Part shown: piece after piece, positions 23,431 to 32,515 of the stretch | Layout of the letters: every line of letters begins with the position of its first letter | Position numbering within the stretch: the stretch's first letter is position 1 | Assembly (NCBI RefSeq): GCF_024213195.1 | Contig: NZ_JANAVF010000022.1 | Span: forward strand, 62,001 to 126,000 | Direction of reading: 5' to 3' | From: Streptomyces sp. TBY4 | GTDB lineage: Bacteria > Actinomycetota > Actinomycetes > Streptomycetales > Streptomycetaceae | Length of the DNA: 64,000 nucleotides | Notes under the pieces: model-generated | Databases searched by the model: none | The model's input: only the letters and a program-made list of their open reading frames with translations | Told to the model about the DNA's origin: nothing | Made by a program: the position numbers and the translations under genes

Positions 23431-25175
23431 CACGCGCGCTCCCCTTCGGCTTCTTCTTCGGCAGGTTCGGTTTCGGTATCGGGATCGGCTCCGGGCGCCG
23501 CGCCCGGAGCCCGCTCGTGGAGCGCGCCGGCCAGGACCGCCAGCTCCTCCGGGAGCTTGGCGGACTCACTGCGGCCGAGGCCCGCCATCTCCACGACGGT
23601 CGTGCCGTCCTTGCCGCGGACCGCGCGGACCCAGATCCGGCGGCGCTGGATGAAGAGCGAGCCGGCGAGTCCCGCGATGGCGGCGATGGCGCCCGCGAGC
23701 GCGAGACCGGCGCCGGGCTGGTGGGTGATCGAGAAGGTCGCCCAGCGCTCGATGCCCTCGAACTTCACGGTGCCCTGGCCGCCGGGCAGCTCCATGGTGT
23801 CGCCGACCGCCATCCGCTTCGCGAAGGGGTTGCCGCTCTCGTCCTTGAACTGCTCCATCTTGGAGGTGTTCAGCTGGTACACGTTCTGCGGCAGGCCCGA
23901 GTCCACCCCGAGGCTGCCGTGCCAGGCGTTCAGCGCGAGCCTCGGCTCATCCAGCTCGGGGAACTGCGAGAACATCGTGCCCTCGCCCTCGCCCGCGAAG
24001 CTCGGCACGAACATCGCGGCGAAGCCGAGCTGCGTCGCCTTCCCGTCCTTGTCCTTGAAGCCGTCGGTGACCTTGATCGCGCCGGTGGAGGTGAGGTTGG
24101 CGTCCTGCGGCAGCATCGGCACGGCGTCCTTGTAGACCACCTTGCCCGTGGAGTCGGTCACCGAGATGACCGGCGCGTAGCCGTGGCCGAGCAGGTAGAC
24201 CTTGGAGCCGTCCACCTCCAGCGGCTTGTTGACCTGGATCTCGCGCTTCTGCGGGGCGCCGTGCGCGCCGTCGCTGAAGGTGACGTACGCCTTGAAGTCG
24301 CGCGGGGTGCCCCGCTGCGGGCCCGTGCGCTCGAAGGTCGCGTCGAACTTGTCCAGGGTGAAGGAGAAGGGCGGCAGGTCGTCGGAGTCGAAGAGCCCGC
24401 CCGACTTGAAGTCGTCGTACTGGGTGAGCGTGTTCGAGAAGCCCTTGCCGCGCAGGACGAGCTTGCCGCCCTCGGACTTGAAGTACTGGCCCCAGGCGAA
24501 GGCGATCAGCATGACGATCAGCGCCACGTGGAAGATCAGGTTCCCGGCCTCGCGGAGGTAGCCCTTCTCCGCCGAGACCGATCCCGTACCCGTGTCCGTA
24601 CGGAAACGGCGGCGGCCGAGCAGGCCGCGCGCGGCGGAGAGCACCTCGTCCGGGGAGCTGTCCGTGCGCCAGGTCGTGTACGCGGGCATCCGGTCGAGCC
24701 GCTTGGGCGCGGCCGGCGGGCGGCCGGTGAGCTGGCCGACGAACTGCCAGGAGCGCGGCAGGATGCAGCCGATCAGCGAGATGAACAGCAGCAGGTAGAT
24801 CGCGGAGAACCACACCGAGCTGTAGACGTCGAAGAGCTGGAGCTTCTCCGCGACGCCCACCCAGGAGGCGTGCTCCTTCTTCCAGGCGGCGACCTTCATC
24901 AGGTCGACCTGGTTCTGCGGGATCAGCGAGCCCGGGATGGAGGCCAGGGACAGCATGAAGAGCAGGATCAGCGCCACCCGCATGGAGGTGAGCTGCCGCC
25001 AGAACCAGCGGGCCCAGCCGAGCACCCCGATGCCGACAGGGCCGCCCGGGGCGTCCTCCAGGGGGGCGGTGGACAGCTGCGCGCCGGCGGCCGCCTCGGC
25101 GGAGGCTTCGGCCGAGGCCTCCGTATCGGGGGCATCGTGCGGCGCCTCGGTGGACGCCTTGTCGGTCGTACTCAT
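23430..25175 (-). CDS. resB: Cytochrome c biogenesis protein ResB
   Basis: This 581-residue partner of CcsB has an Ala/Glu/Ser-rich cytoplasmic N-terminus (residues 1-45), three early membrane helices (WFWRQLTSMRVALILLF region, ISLIGCILPR region, and EAGNLIFHVALIVMLIAFAWG), a large extracytoplasmic beta-rich domain (about 215-520) and a final helix before a cytoplasmic tail. It forms the heme-handling apocytochrome c synthase. The gene order resA-ccdA-resB-ccsB on the minus strand is the standard actinobacterial system II operon. Confidence 0.94.
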   Translation of the reverse strand: MSTTDKASTEAPHDAPDTEASAEASAEAAAGAQLSTAPLEDAPGGPVGIGVLGWARWFWRQLTSMRVALILLFMLSLASIPGSLIPQNQVDLMKVAAWKKEHASWVGVAEKLQLFDVYSSVWFSAIYLLLFISLIGCILPRSWQFVGQLTGRPPAAPKRLDRMPAYTTWRTDSSPDEVLSAARGLLGRRRFRTDTGTGSVSAEKGYLREAGNLIFHVALIVMLIAFAWGQYFKSEGGKLVLRGKGFSNTLTQYDDFKSGGLFDSDDLPPFSFTLDKFDATFERTGPQRGTPRDFKAYVTFSDGAHGAPQKREIQVNKPLEVDGSKVYLLGHGYAPVISVTDSTGKVVYKDAVPMLPQDANLTSTGAIKVTDGFKDKDGKATQLGFAAMFVPSFAGEGEGTMFSQFPELDEPRLALNAWHGSLGVDSGLPQNVYQLNTSKMEQFKDESGNPFAKRMAVGDTMELPGGQGTVKFEGIERWATFSITHQPGAGLALAGAIAAIAGLAGSLFIQRRRIWVRAVRGKDGTTVVEMAGLGRSESAKLPEELAVLAGALHERAPGAAPGADPDTETEPAEEEAEGERA

Positions 25176-25188
25176 GTCCGTGTAGTCC

Positions 25189-25989
25189 TCAGATCCCCAC
25201 CGTGAAGCCGTTGGTCCAGCTCTGCATGTCGCTGACGATGCTGCTCCACATTCCTGTGACGAGCAGCAGACCGGTCAGGATCAGCATGCCGCCGCCGATC
25301 CGCATCACCCACGCGTAGTGCTTCTTCACCCATCCGAAGGCGCCGAGCGCCTTGCGGAAGGCGAGGGCGGTGACGATGAACGGCACCCCCAGCCCCAGAC
25401 AGAAGACCACGGTGAGCAGCGCGCCGCGGGCGGCGGTCGCCTGTTCGATGGAGAGGGTGCCGACGGCGGCGAGGGTCGGGCCCATGCAGGGGGTCCAGCC
25501 GAGGCCGAAGAGCACGCCGAGCACGGGCGCGCCGACCAGGCCGACCGCCGGCTTCTTGTGGAAGCGGAACTCCCGCATCGTCAGGCCGGGGATCGCGCCC
25601 ATGAAGAACAGGCCGAGCAGGATCACCAGCCCGCCGAGCACCTGGGAGATGACGTCCTTGTTGGCTTCCAGGGTCCGCCCGAAGAAGCCGAAGAGGGCCC
25701 CGGTCGAGGTGAACACGGCGGTGAAGCCGAGGACGAAGAGGGTCGCCCCGCCGAGCATCCGGCCGCGCCGGGCCTCGGCGAGGTCGGCTCCGCCGACGCC
25801 GGTCACGTAGGACAGGTAGCCGGGGACGAGGGGCAGGACGCAGGGCGAGAAGAAGGAGACCAGCCCGGCGAGCAGGGCGATCGGCAGGGCGATGAGCAGG
25901 CCGCCGTTGAGGACGGTCTCGTTCACGCCGGTTTCGGCGGCCAGTACGGCATCGGGGAGGCCGGAGAGCCCGGAGAGTGCGGTGACCAC
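25189..25989 (-). CDS. ccdA: Thiol-disulfide membrane transporter CcdA
   Basis: This 266-residue six-helix protein carries reducing equivalents from cytosolic thioredoxin to ResA outside the membrane. The two redox cysteines lie in FFSPCVLPLVPGY (Cys50) and GWTPCMGPTL (Cys168). It starts at GTG 25989, four bases after the resA stop, with a GGAG inside the resA end. The product keeps apocytochrome c thiols reduced for heme attachment. Confidence 0.94.
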   Translation of the reverse strand: MVTALSGLSGLPDAVLAAETGVNETVLNGGLLIALPIALLAGLVSFFSPCVLPLVPGYLSYVTGVGGADLAEARRGRMLGGATLFVLGFTAVFTSTGALFGFFGRTLEANKDVISQVLGGLVILLGLFFMGAIPGLTMREFRFHKKPAVGLVGAPVLGVLFGLGWTPCMGPTLAAVGTLSIEQATAARGALLTVVFCLGLGVPFIVTALAFRKALGAFGWVKKHYAWVMRIGGGMLILTGLLLVTGMWSSIVSDMQSWTNGFTVGI

Positions 25990-25993
25990 GAGG

Positions 25994-26629
25994 TCACTTC
26001 TCCAGGAGGAGCGGGTCGATCATCGAGCGCAGCTTCGCCTCGCTGAGCGCCGCCAGGGTGCGGGAGGCGATCTTGCCGTCCTTGTCGAGGACGATCGTGG
26101 AGGGGATGGCGTTCGGGTTGAGCGTGCCCTTGGGGAACCGGAGCATCAGCTTGCCGTCCGGGTCGAAGAGGCTCGGGTAGGTGATCCCGTAGGTCTCTTC
26201 GAAGGAGGCCGCGTTCTGCTTGGTGTTGTCGCGGGTGTTGATGCCGACGAAGGCGACCGGCTGCCCGGCCACCTCCATTTCCTTGGCGACCTTCGCGAAG
26301 GAAGGGGCCTCGGCCCGGCACGGCGGGCACCAGGAGCCCCAGACGTTGAGGACGACGACCTTGCCCTTGAGGGTGGTGGTGTCCAGCGTGCTGCCGTCCA
26401 CCGTCTCCCCGTCGAGCTTGGGGGCGTCGACGCGGTCGGCCTTGGCGACGGTGGAGATGCCGCTGGTGCCCGTCACGTAGTTGCCGCCGGCGGAACCGGA
26501 GGATTTGCTGCCGCCGTCCTCGTCGCCGCACGCCGTGAGGGTGAGGGCGCCGGCGAGGGTCACCGCGGTCAGCAGGAGGGCGCGGCCGCTGGTCGAGCGG
26601 CTGCGGCGGGGGGCGCGGCTAAGGCTCAT
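25994..26629 (-). CDS. resA: ResA/TlpA-like thiol-disulfide lipoprotein
   Basis: This 211-residue exported thioredoxin-fold protein is anchored as a lipoprotein: signal peptide with lipobox LTAC (Cys34) and active site WGSWCPPCRAE (Cys101, Cys104), then a cis-proline region NAIPSTIVLDKDGKI. It reduces the CxxCH disulfide of apocytochrome c with electrons from CcdA. It is the first gene of the cytochrome c maturation operon. The promoter should lie in 26630-26717. Confidence 0.93.
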   Translation of the reverse strand: MSLSRAPRRSRSTSGRALLLTAVTLAGALTLTACGDEDGGSKSSGSAGGNYVTGTSGISTVAKADRVDAPKLDGETVDGSTLDTTTLKGKVVVLNVWGSWCPPCRAEAPSFAKVAKEMEVAGQPVAFVGINTRDNTKQNAASFEETYGITYPSLFDPDGKLMLRFPKGTLNPNAIPSTIVLDKDGKIASRTLAALSEAKLRSMIDPLLLEK

Positions 26630-26717
26630 GTGAAAAGTTTCGCATGTGCGGTTTGCGGATCTTCCGCACCCCCCGGGGGTCTGCCAATCCGCTGGTCAGG
26701 TGCTGACCGGCGGCGGG

Positions 26718-27971
26718 TCAGACCGTCGCGAGGTACGTGCCCCAGCCACCGGACGGCGCCTGACCGGGGCCGAGCGTGCGGAGCTTGGCCAGCACCTTGG
26801 GGTCCTGGACGTCCAGCCAGTCGGTGAACTGCCGGAAGGATACGAGGCGTACGTCCTTTTTGTCCGCCATGCCCTTGAGGGACTCCTCGACGGCGTCCAT
26901 GTAGATGCCGCCGTTCCATTCCTCGAAGTGGTTGCCGATGAACAGGGGCGCGCGGTTGGTCTCGTAGGCCCGCTTGAAGCCGCCCAGGTAGGCGGCGGTG
27001 GCCTGGGTGCGCCAGGCCGGGTAGTTGGAGGGGACTCCCCTGGTGGTGTTCTTGGACTGGTTCGCGAGGATGTTGTAGTCCATCGACAGCACCTCGAAGG
27101 AGTGCCCGGGGAACGGCAGCGACTGCAGCGGCAGGTCCCACAGGCCGCCGCGCTTGACCGGCCACTGCTGGAGGCCGCCGGGCGAGCTGGAGTCGTAGCG
27201 CCAGCCCAGCTTCTGGGCGGTCGGCAGCAGGTTGTCCTGGCCGAGCAGGCAGGGGGTGCGGGCGCCGACCAGCTCCTTGCGGTAGTCGAAGGGCAGCGGT
27301 TCGAGGTCGGTCCAGCCGGTGTTGGTGCGCCAGTTGGTGACGAAGGACACGGCCTGGTCGATCTCGCTCTGCCAGTCCTCGGGGGTCCACTTGCCGACCG
27401 AGCCGGAGCCGCCGCAGAAGTGCCCGTTGAAGTGGGTGCCTATCTCGTGGCCGTCGAGCCAGGCCTCGCGCACGTACTTGAGGGTGCTGCGGACGTTCTC
27501 GTCCTTGAGGTACCCGATGTCGGAGGCGCCGACGGGGTTCTTCGGCGGCCGGTAGAGGCCCTTCTTCGACTCGGGCAGGAGGTAGATCCCGGAGAGGAAG
27601 AAGGTCATCGCCGCGCCGTGGTCCTTGGCCAGCTTGAGGAAGCGGGGGAAGAGGCCGTTGCCGATCTCCCCCGCGCCGTCCCAGCTGAACACCACGAACT
27701 GCGGCGGAGTCTCACCCGGCTGGAGGGGTACGGGGGCGGCCGGCTGGTGCGGCTGCGGCCCGGTGTCGGCGGTGGATCCGTCACCGATGGACTTGACCGC
27801 CGGGGCGCCCGGCGCGTCGGGCTGCGGGGCCCCGCCCGACGGGTTGACCGGCCCGGAGTTCCCCGCGTCGGACGGCCCGCCGACACTGCAGCCGGCCATG
27901 CCGGCCGCGGCGGCGGCCCCAAGTCCGAGTCCGAGCACTCCTCTTCGGCTGAAACCGCGCATATCGCTCAT
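26718..27971 (-). CDS. Polysaccharide deacetylase-like lipoprotein (Tat-type signal)
   Basis: This 417-residue exported protein has a twin-arginine signal (FSRRGVLGLGLGAAAAAG) ending in lipobox MAGC (Cys28). A Pro/Gly/Ala-rich linker follows, then a NodB-like barrel: VVFSWDGAGE (catalytic Asp), TFFLSGIYLL and DGHEIGTHFNGHFCGG (metal-binding HxxxH). The canonical TxDDG motif is altered to SWDGAG, so activity on chitin or peptidoglycan is uncertain. ATG 27971 is used; ATG 27962 is possible. It sits alone between the cytochrome c operon and the hemL unit. Confidence 0.83.
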   Translation of the reverse strand: MSDMRGFSRRGVLGLGLGAAAAAGMAGCSVGGPSDAGNSGPVNPSGGAPQPDAPGAPAVKSIGDGSTADTGPQPHQPAAPVPLQPGETPPQFVVFSWDGAGEIGNGLFPRFLKLAKDHGAAMTFFLSGIYLLPESKKGLYRPPKNPVGASDIGYLKDENVRSTLKYVREAWLDGHEIGTHFNGHFCGGSGSVGKWTPEDWQSEIDQAVSFVTNWRTNTGWTDLEPLPFDYRKELVGARTPCLLGQDNLLPTAQKLGWRYDSSSPGGLQQWPVKRGGLWDLPLQSLPFPGHSFEVLSMDYNILANQSKNTTRGVPSNYPAWRTQATAAYLGGFKRAYETNRAPLFIGNHFEEWNGGIYMDAVEESLKGMADKKDVRLVSFRQFTDWLDVQDPKVLAKLRTLGPGQAPSGGWGTYLATV

Positions 27972-28016
27972 GAAATGTCATACAAACGGACATTTCTACG
28001 CACCTGCGCAGCGACA

Positions 28017-28048
28017 CGCCGGCGGGGCTATCGATAGCCCCGCCGGCG
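28017..28048. terminator. 32-bp perfect palindrome, likely terminator
   Basis: Bases 28017-28032 and 28033-28048 are exact reverse complements centred on ATCGAT. The palindrome lies about 90 bases after the phosphatase stop on the minus strand and 45 bases before the next gene, so it probably ends the hemL-phosphatase transcript. Its right half is also the start of the dispersed repeat described at 28036-28107. Confidence 0.6.
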
Positions 28049-28107
28049 CTTGAGGCGCGGGGTCCGGGGCGGAGCCCCGGGGAACGGACGAAGGGCGGGT
28101 AGGGGAC
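28036..28107. repeat. Dispersed GC-rich repeat, copy A (intergenic)
   Basis: The plus strand starts with AGCCCCGCCGGCG, continues TTGAGGCGCGGGGTC and a hairpin CCGGGGC-GGA-GCCCCGG (28064-28080), and ends with GGGAACGG, AAGGGCGGGTAGGGGAC. The same sequence, with few changes and one extra 17-base hairpin unit, occurs at 57414-57510 inside hemA, and a shortened one at 63608-63667. I recall related elements scattered in many Streptomyces genomes. Confidence 0.8.
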
Positions 28108-28138
28108 TCCGCCCCCTCCCGCCCCGCCCGGCCCGGGC

Positions 28139-28831
28139 TTACGCGCCGAAGGCCTTCGACTTGCCCTTCACCGGCTTCGCCCCTGCGAGGAGGTGCGCGG
28201 GGACCAGGTCCCGGGCCGGCTCGCTGTAGCCCACCGACACCAGCGCGTCGCCCTGGTACGTGAACGAGGTCAGCGAGGCCAGCGTGCACTGGCGGCGGCG
28301 CGGGTCGTGCCACAGCCGCCGCTTCTCCGCGAAGCTCCGCACGATCCAGATCGGCAGCTGGTGGCTGACCGCCACCGCCTCGTGCCCGCGGGCCGCGTCC
28401 CGCGCGGTCTCGATCGCGCTCATCATCCGCACGACCTGCTCGACGTACGGCTCGCCCCAGGACGGCTTGAACGGGTTCGTCAGGTGCTTCCAGTTCTCCG
28501 GCCTGCGCAGCGCGCCGTCACCGACCCCGAAGGTCTTGCCCTCGAAGACGTTGCCCGCCTCGATCAGGCGGCCGTCGGTCGCCAGCTCCAGACCGTGCGA
28601 CTTGGCGATCGGCGCCGCCGTCTCCTGGGCCCGCTCCAGCGGGGAGGCCACGACGTACGTCACGTCCCGGTTGTCCAGGTGCTCCGCGACCCGGTCCGCC
28701 ATCTTCCGGCCCAGCTCGGAGAGGTGGTAACCGTCGCGGCGCCCGTAGAGGACCCCGTCCGGGTTGTGCACCTCGCCGTGGCGGACCACGTGGACGACGG
28801 TGATCTCCTTGCCACCGGCCACGGCGCTCAT
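28139..28831 (-). CDS. Histidine phosphatase family protein
   Basis: This 230-residue cytosolic protein is of the phosphoglycerate-mutase-like branch. The catalytic RHG motif is VHVVRHGEVHNP (residues about 14-25), followed by LSELGRKMADRVAEHL, VVASPLERAQETA and a second histidine in EAVAVSHQLPIWIV. The substrate is unknown. The ATG overlaps the hemL stop (ATGA at 28828-28831), so the two are translationally coupled, an arrangement common in actinomycetes. The stop is TAA. Confidence 0.9.
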   Translation of the reverse strand: MSAVAGGKEITVVHVVRHGEVHNPDGVLYGRRDGYHLSELGRKMADRVAEHLDNRDVTYVVASPLERAQETAAPIAKSHGLELATDGRLIEAGNVFEGKTFGVGDGALRRPENWKHLTNPFKPSWGEPYVEQVVRMMSAIETARDAARGHEAVAVSHQLPIWIVRSFAEKRRLWHDPRRRQCTLASLTSFTYQGDALVSVGYSEPARDLVPAHLLAGAKPVKGKSKAFGA

Positions 28832-30150
28832 GCGGTGGCCTCCGCGGCGGCCCGGGCGGCGGCCGGCAGGGCGGCCGCGATGCGCTCGATCGCCTTCTCG
28901 TCGTGCGAGGTGGACACGAACCACGACTCGAACGCCGAGGGCGGCAGGTAGACGCCCTGCGCCAGCATCGAGTGGAAGAAGCCGTTGAAGCGGAAGGCCT
29001 CCTGCTTCTTCGCGTCGTCGTAGTTGCGCACCTCGTCCTCGGTGAAGAACACCGAGAACATGTTGGAGGCGGTCTGCAGCCGGTGCGCCACGCCCTCCTT
29101 GGTGAGCGCCTCGGTCACCAGCCCCTGGATCTCGCGCGACACCGCGTCGACCTTCTCGTACGCCGCCCCGTCCAGCAGCCGCAGCTGCGCCAGACCGGCG
29201 GCCGTCGCGATCGGGTTACCGGAGAGCGTGCCCGCCTGGTAGACGGGACCCGCGGGCGCCAGGTGGCCCATGACGTCCGCCCGGCCGCCGAACGCCGCCG
29301 CCGGGAAGCCGCCGCCCATGACCTTGCCGAAGGTCATCAGGTCGGGCTTGACCCCGTCCACGCCGTACCAGCCGGCGCGCGAGGTACGGAAACCCGTCAT
29401 GACCTCGTCGGAGATGTACAGGGCGCCGTTCGCCCGGCACAGGTCGGCGAGCCCCTGGTTGAAGCCCTCCCCCGGGGGCACGACGCCCATGTTGCCGGGC
29501 GCGGCCTCGGTGATCACGCAGGCGATCTCGCCGGGGTGCGCGGCGAACGCCGCCCGTACCGCCTCGAGGTCGTTGTAGGGGAGCACGATCGTGTCCCCGG
29601 CCTGCGCGCCGGTCACCCCGGGGGTGTCCGGCAGCGCGAAGGTCGCGAGACCGGAGCCGGCGGCGGCCAGCAGCGAGTCCACGTGGCCGTGGTAGCAGCC
29701 GGCGAACTTCACGATCTTGGCGCGGCCGGTGAACCCGCGGGCGAGGCGGATCGCGGACATGGTCGCCTCGGTGCCCGAGGACACCAGGCGGACCTGCTCC
29801 ACGGGCTCGATCCGCGCGACGATCTCCTCGGCGAGCGCGACCTCCCCCTCACCGGGGGTACCGAAGGAGGTGCCGCGGGCGACGGCGGCCTGGATGGCCT
29901 CCACCACGGCCGGGTGGGCGTGGCCGAGAATCATCGGCCCCCACGAGCAGACCAGGTCGACGTACTCGCGCCCGTCGGCATCGGTCAGGTACGGACCGGT
30001 ACCGGACACCATGAACCTGGGCGTTCCGCCCACGGCGCGGAAGGCGCGCACGGGGGAGTTCACGCCGCCAGGCGTCACGAGGGACGCGCGGTCAAAGAGA
30101 GTCTGCGAGACTTTGGCTTCATACGGGTACGGGTAGCTCACACCAGCCAT
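28828..30150 (-). CDS. hemL: Glutamate-1-semialdehyde 2,1-aminomutase
   Basis: This 440-residue PLP enzyme converts glutamate-1-semialdehyde to 5-aminolevulinate, the second step of the C5 heme pathway after GluTR (hemA, 56563-58359). The PLP lysine is in LMTFGKVMGGGFPAAAFGG (Lys276). Family motifs VTPGGVNSPVRAF, VRLVSSGTEATMSAIRLAR, KFAGCYHGHVDSLL and YISDEVMTGFR are present, and the length is typical. It heads a two-gene unit with a phosphatase gene. The other heme genes are about 23 kb away in this window. Confidence 0.97.
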   Translation of the reverse strand: MAGVSYPYPYEAKVSQTLFDRASLVTPGGVNSPVRAFRAVGGTPRFMVSGTGPYLTDADGREYVDLVCSWGPMILGHAHPAVVEAIQAAVARGTSFGTPGEGEVALAEEIVARIEPVEQVRLVSSGTEATMSAIRLARGFTGRAKIVKFAGCYHGHVDSLLAAAGSGLATFALPDTPGVTGAQAGDTIVLPYNDLEAVRAAFAAHPGEIACVITEAAPGNMGVVPPGEGFNQGLADLCRANGALYISDEVMTGFRTSRAGWYGVDGVKPDLMTFGKVMGGGFPAAAFGGRADVMGHLAPAGPVYQAGTLSGNPIATAAGLAQLRLLDGAAYEKVDAVSREIQGLVTEALTKEGVAHRLQTASNMFSVFFTEDEVRNYDDAKKQEAFRFNGFFHSMLAQGVYLPPSAFESWFVSTSHDEKAIERIAAALPAAARAAAEATA

Positions 30151-30283
30151 GGTCTCAGAGGCCGCGACTGACTTGCGGACGGGCGTTTCACCGCGCCGCC
30201 CCGGGGGAGGTCACTGCCATGATGATCAGGCTGCGTGGCGGGGGCCGCGGGGCCGGGGCAGGCAAGACCAGTCGGGTGGAGAT

Positions 30284-30880
30284 ATGCAACGCGGTGGTGG
30301 ACCGGGCGAGGGCACGGACGACCTCGACCCGCAGCGCGCCCGCGAACGTCGCCGCGGCAAGCACCGCCGGCGCGCCACGGACGCGGCGGAACACGTACCG
30401 GGCCCCGCGCAGGACCCCGACGGCCTCCCCAGAGGGCGCGGCATGGGCGTGACGTACAAGTACTTCGGCGCCCCCGACGGGGCCACCGCCGCGCGCGTCC
30501 CGGTGACGATGCGGCCGGAGGAGCTGGGCGGCGACGAGCTCGGCATGGGCGGCCTGTTCACCAAGATCAAGCCAGAAACGGTCGCCGCGATGGTCCTGAC
30601 CGGCATCGAGGGCATACCCCTGCACAAGGTGCCCCCGCTGGAACTGGTCGTCCTCCACCCCGACTACGCCGTCGTGAAGCTCCCGATGACGGTCGTCGAC
30701 CCGCTGCGCGGCATCGGCGAGGAATCGGTCGGCGCCGCCGCCTTCATCTGGTCCACGGTCCCCGACCGCGGCGGCCCCCGCGACGCCTTCAACGTCTACC
30801 AGCTCCTCCACGAATGGCAGGACTTCAGCCACCGCCTCCACGAGGCGGGGCACCAGCCGTACTGCCTGGTCTGGCCGTAG
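30284..30880 (+). CDS. Conserved protein of unknown function
   Basis: This roughly 198-residue cytosolic protein has a basic, low-complexity first third (QRARERRRGKHRRRATDAAE) and a folded remainder (MGVTYKYFGAPDGATAARVP, FTKIKPETVAAMVLTGIEGIPLHKVPPL, LHEWQDFSHRLHEAGHQPYCLVWP in part). I recognise no family. ATG 30284 follows GGTGGAG closely; ATG 30443, at the beginning of the conserved part, is a credible alternative. It is divergent from hemL. Confidence 0.65.
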   Translation: MQRGGGPGEGTDDLDPQRARERRRGKHRRRATDAAEHVPGPAQDPDGLPRGRGMGVTYKYFGAPDGATAARVPVTMRPEELGGDELGMGGLFTKIKPETVAAMVLTGIEGIPLHKVPPLELVVLHPDYAVVKLPMTVVDPLRGIGEESVGAAAFIWSTVPDRGGPRDAFNVYQLLHEWQDFSHRLHEAGHQPYCLVWP

Positions 30881-30937
30881 CCCCCGGGACACGGGGCGGC
30901 GGCTCAGGCCGCCCGGTTCCTCAGGCCGCCCGGCTGC

Positions 30938-31864
30938 TCAGGCCGTCAGGACGATGCGGCCGCGCGTGCCCGGGTCCGCGAGGTGGGCGTGGGCCTTGGG
31001 GGCCTCCGCCAGCGGGAAGGTCCGCGCCACCCTGAGCGTCAGCTCCCCCGCGTCGACCAGCGCCACCAGCCGGGCCAGGTGGGCGCCGTCCGCCGCGACC
31101 TCCTGCTCCACCACCCGCACGCCACGCTCCGCCGCCGGGGCCGCGCCGGGGATCAGGCCGACGTAGGCACCGCCGTCGCGGACGAGGGCCAGCGCCGGCC
31201 CGCCGAGGACCGCCGTGTCCACGACCCCGTCCACGGGCCCGGCCGGGGCGGAGCCGCGCGGGACGAAGTGGGCCGCGCCCAGCGACCGTACGAGCTCCTC
31301 GTCCCCGGCGCCCGCCAGGGCCGTCACCACGTAGCCGGCCCGCGCCGCCAGCTGGACCGCGAGCCCGCCGACCATCCCCGCGGCGCCGGTGACCAGGACC
31401 GAAGCCCCCGGAGCCAGCTCCAGCAGGTCCACCGACCGGGCTGCGGTCAGGCCGCTCAGCGGCAGCGCGGCGGCCGTCACCGGATCCACCGCGACCGGGG
31501 CCGGCGCCAGGGCCGACGCGTCGAGCACCACGTACTCCGCGTGCGTACCGAGCGGCTTGACCGTCCCGTAGTGCAGACCGACCACCGCGTCCCCGATCGC
31601 CCGGCCGCTCACGCCCGCGCCGAGCCCGTCTATCTCGCCCGCCACGTCCCACCCGAAGCCGAGCCGCTGCCCCTCGCCGCCGAAGACCCCGGCCCGCACC
31701 GCGCCGTCGACCGGGTTCAGGCCGGCCGCCCTGACCCGTACCCGGACCTGCCCGGCACCCGGGGCCGGGACGGGCACCCGTACGACCTCCACCTGCTCGG
31801 GGCCGCCGAATCCCTCGGCCACTGCCGCCCACATCGTCGTCAGACCGGTGCTGCTCATCGTCAT
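30938..31864 (-). CDS. Zinc-free quinone-reductase-like alcohol dehydrogenase
   Basis: This 308-residue medium-chain dehydrogenase/reductase of the quinone oxidoreductase branch has a GroES-like N-terminal domain (AAGLNPVDGAVRAG, GWDVAGEIDGLG) and a Rossmann domain with SVLVTGAAGMVGGLAVQLA for NADPH. Zinc-ligand cysteines are absent. It is divergent from an HxlR regulator gene, the usual pairing for redox- or electrophile-induced reductases. The ATG at 31864 has GGAAGAGG upstream; a second ATG follows two codons later. Confidence 0.9.
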   Translation of the reverse strand: MTMSSTGLTTMWAAVAEGFGGPEQVEVVRVPVPAPGAGQVRVRVRAAGLNPVDGAVRAGVFGGEGQRLGFGWDVAGEIDGLGAGVSGRAIGDAVVGLHYGTVKPLGTHAEYVVLDASALAPAPVAVDPVTAAALPLSGLTAARSVDLLELAPGASVLVTGAAGMVGGLAVQLAARAGYVVTALAGAGDEELVRSLGAAHFVPRGSAPAGPVDGVVDTAVLGGPALALVRDGGAYVGLIPGAAPAAERGVRVVEQEVAADGAHLARLVALVDAGELTLRVARTFPLAEAPKAHAHLADPGTRGRIVLTA

Positions 31865-31936
31865 CGCCTCTTCCTCAGGTTCGTTCCGGCGTTCCCGGTG
31901 AGAACTAACCTAGGGAGAGCTACTATCCATTCGTAA

Positions 31937-31963
31937 GTAGGCACCTCGAAGTGCGTCACCTAC
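31937..31963. promoter_or_regulatory. Candidate HxlR operator
   Basis: GTAGG (31937-31941) and CCTAC (31959-31963) form an inverted repeat 17 bases apart in the divergent promoter region of the reductase and HxlR genes. Flanking bases extend the symmetry partly. Spacing and location suit an HxlR dimer controlling both genes; this is an inference. Confidence 0.45.
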
Positions 31964-31979
31964 CCGGAAGTGAGGCACC

Positions 31980-32402
31980 ATGCCCACCCGTACCGCCGAG
32001 GCCCGCCGCGAAGAGGACCGCGCCGCCTACGACGCCTTCCTCAAGGAATGCCCCACCAGCCGGCTCCTGGCCCGCATCAGCGACAAGTGGGTCAGCCTCA
32101 TCGTCAGCGCGCTCACCCAGGCCGAGGGCCGGACCATGCGCTACAGCGAGCTCGGCCGCAAGATCCCCGGCGTCAGCCAGAAGATGCTGACCCAGACCCT
32201 GCGCTCCCTGGAGCGCGACGGCCTCGTCGCCCGCACCGTCACGCCCACCGTCCCCGTCCGCGTCGACTACCGGCTCACCGATCTCGGCAGCAGCCTCGGC
32301 CTCCTGCTCGGCTCCGTGAAGGACTGGGCCGAGCACCACTTCGACGAGGTCGACGCCCACCGCCGACTGCACGACGCGGCGGCAGCGGACCCGGACGCGT
32401 AA
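31980..32402 (+). CDS. HxlR-family regulator
   Basis: This 140-residue winged-helix protein of the HxlR (DUF24) type reads LLARISDKWVSLIVSALTQAEG, RYSELGRKIPGVSQKMLTQTLRSLERDGLV (given in parts) and YRLTDLGSSLGLLL. A cysteine at residue 25 (KECPTSRLL) lies where redox-sensing members have theirs. The likely targets are itself and the divergent quinone reductase. GAAGTGAGG provides the ribosome site before ATG 31980. Confidence 0.9.
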   Translation: MPTRTAEARREEDRAAYDAFLKECPTSRLLARISDKWVSLIVSALTQAEGRTMRYSELGRKIPGVSQKMLTQTLRSLERDGLVARTVTPTVPVRVDYRLTDLGSSLGLLLGSVKDWAEHHFDEVDAHRRLHDAAAADPDA

Positions 32403-32515
32403 GCCTCCGGCGGTACGGGCCCGGGCGCGGGCGGCCCCGCGCGAGGCGGACGGGCCGCCTGCTGCCCCGCGTAAATCCACCGCCGCGCCCCGCCCCGCGA
32501 TGGCATGCTGGCCCC

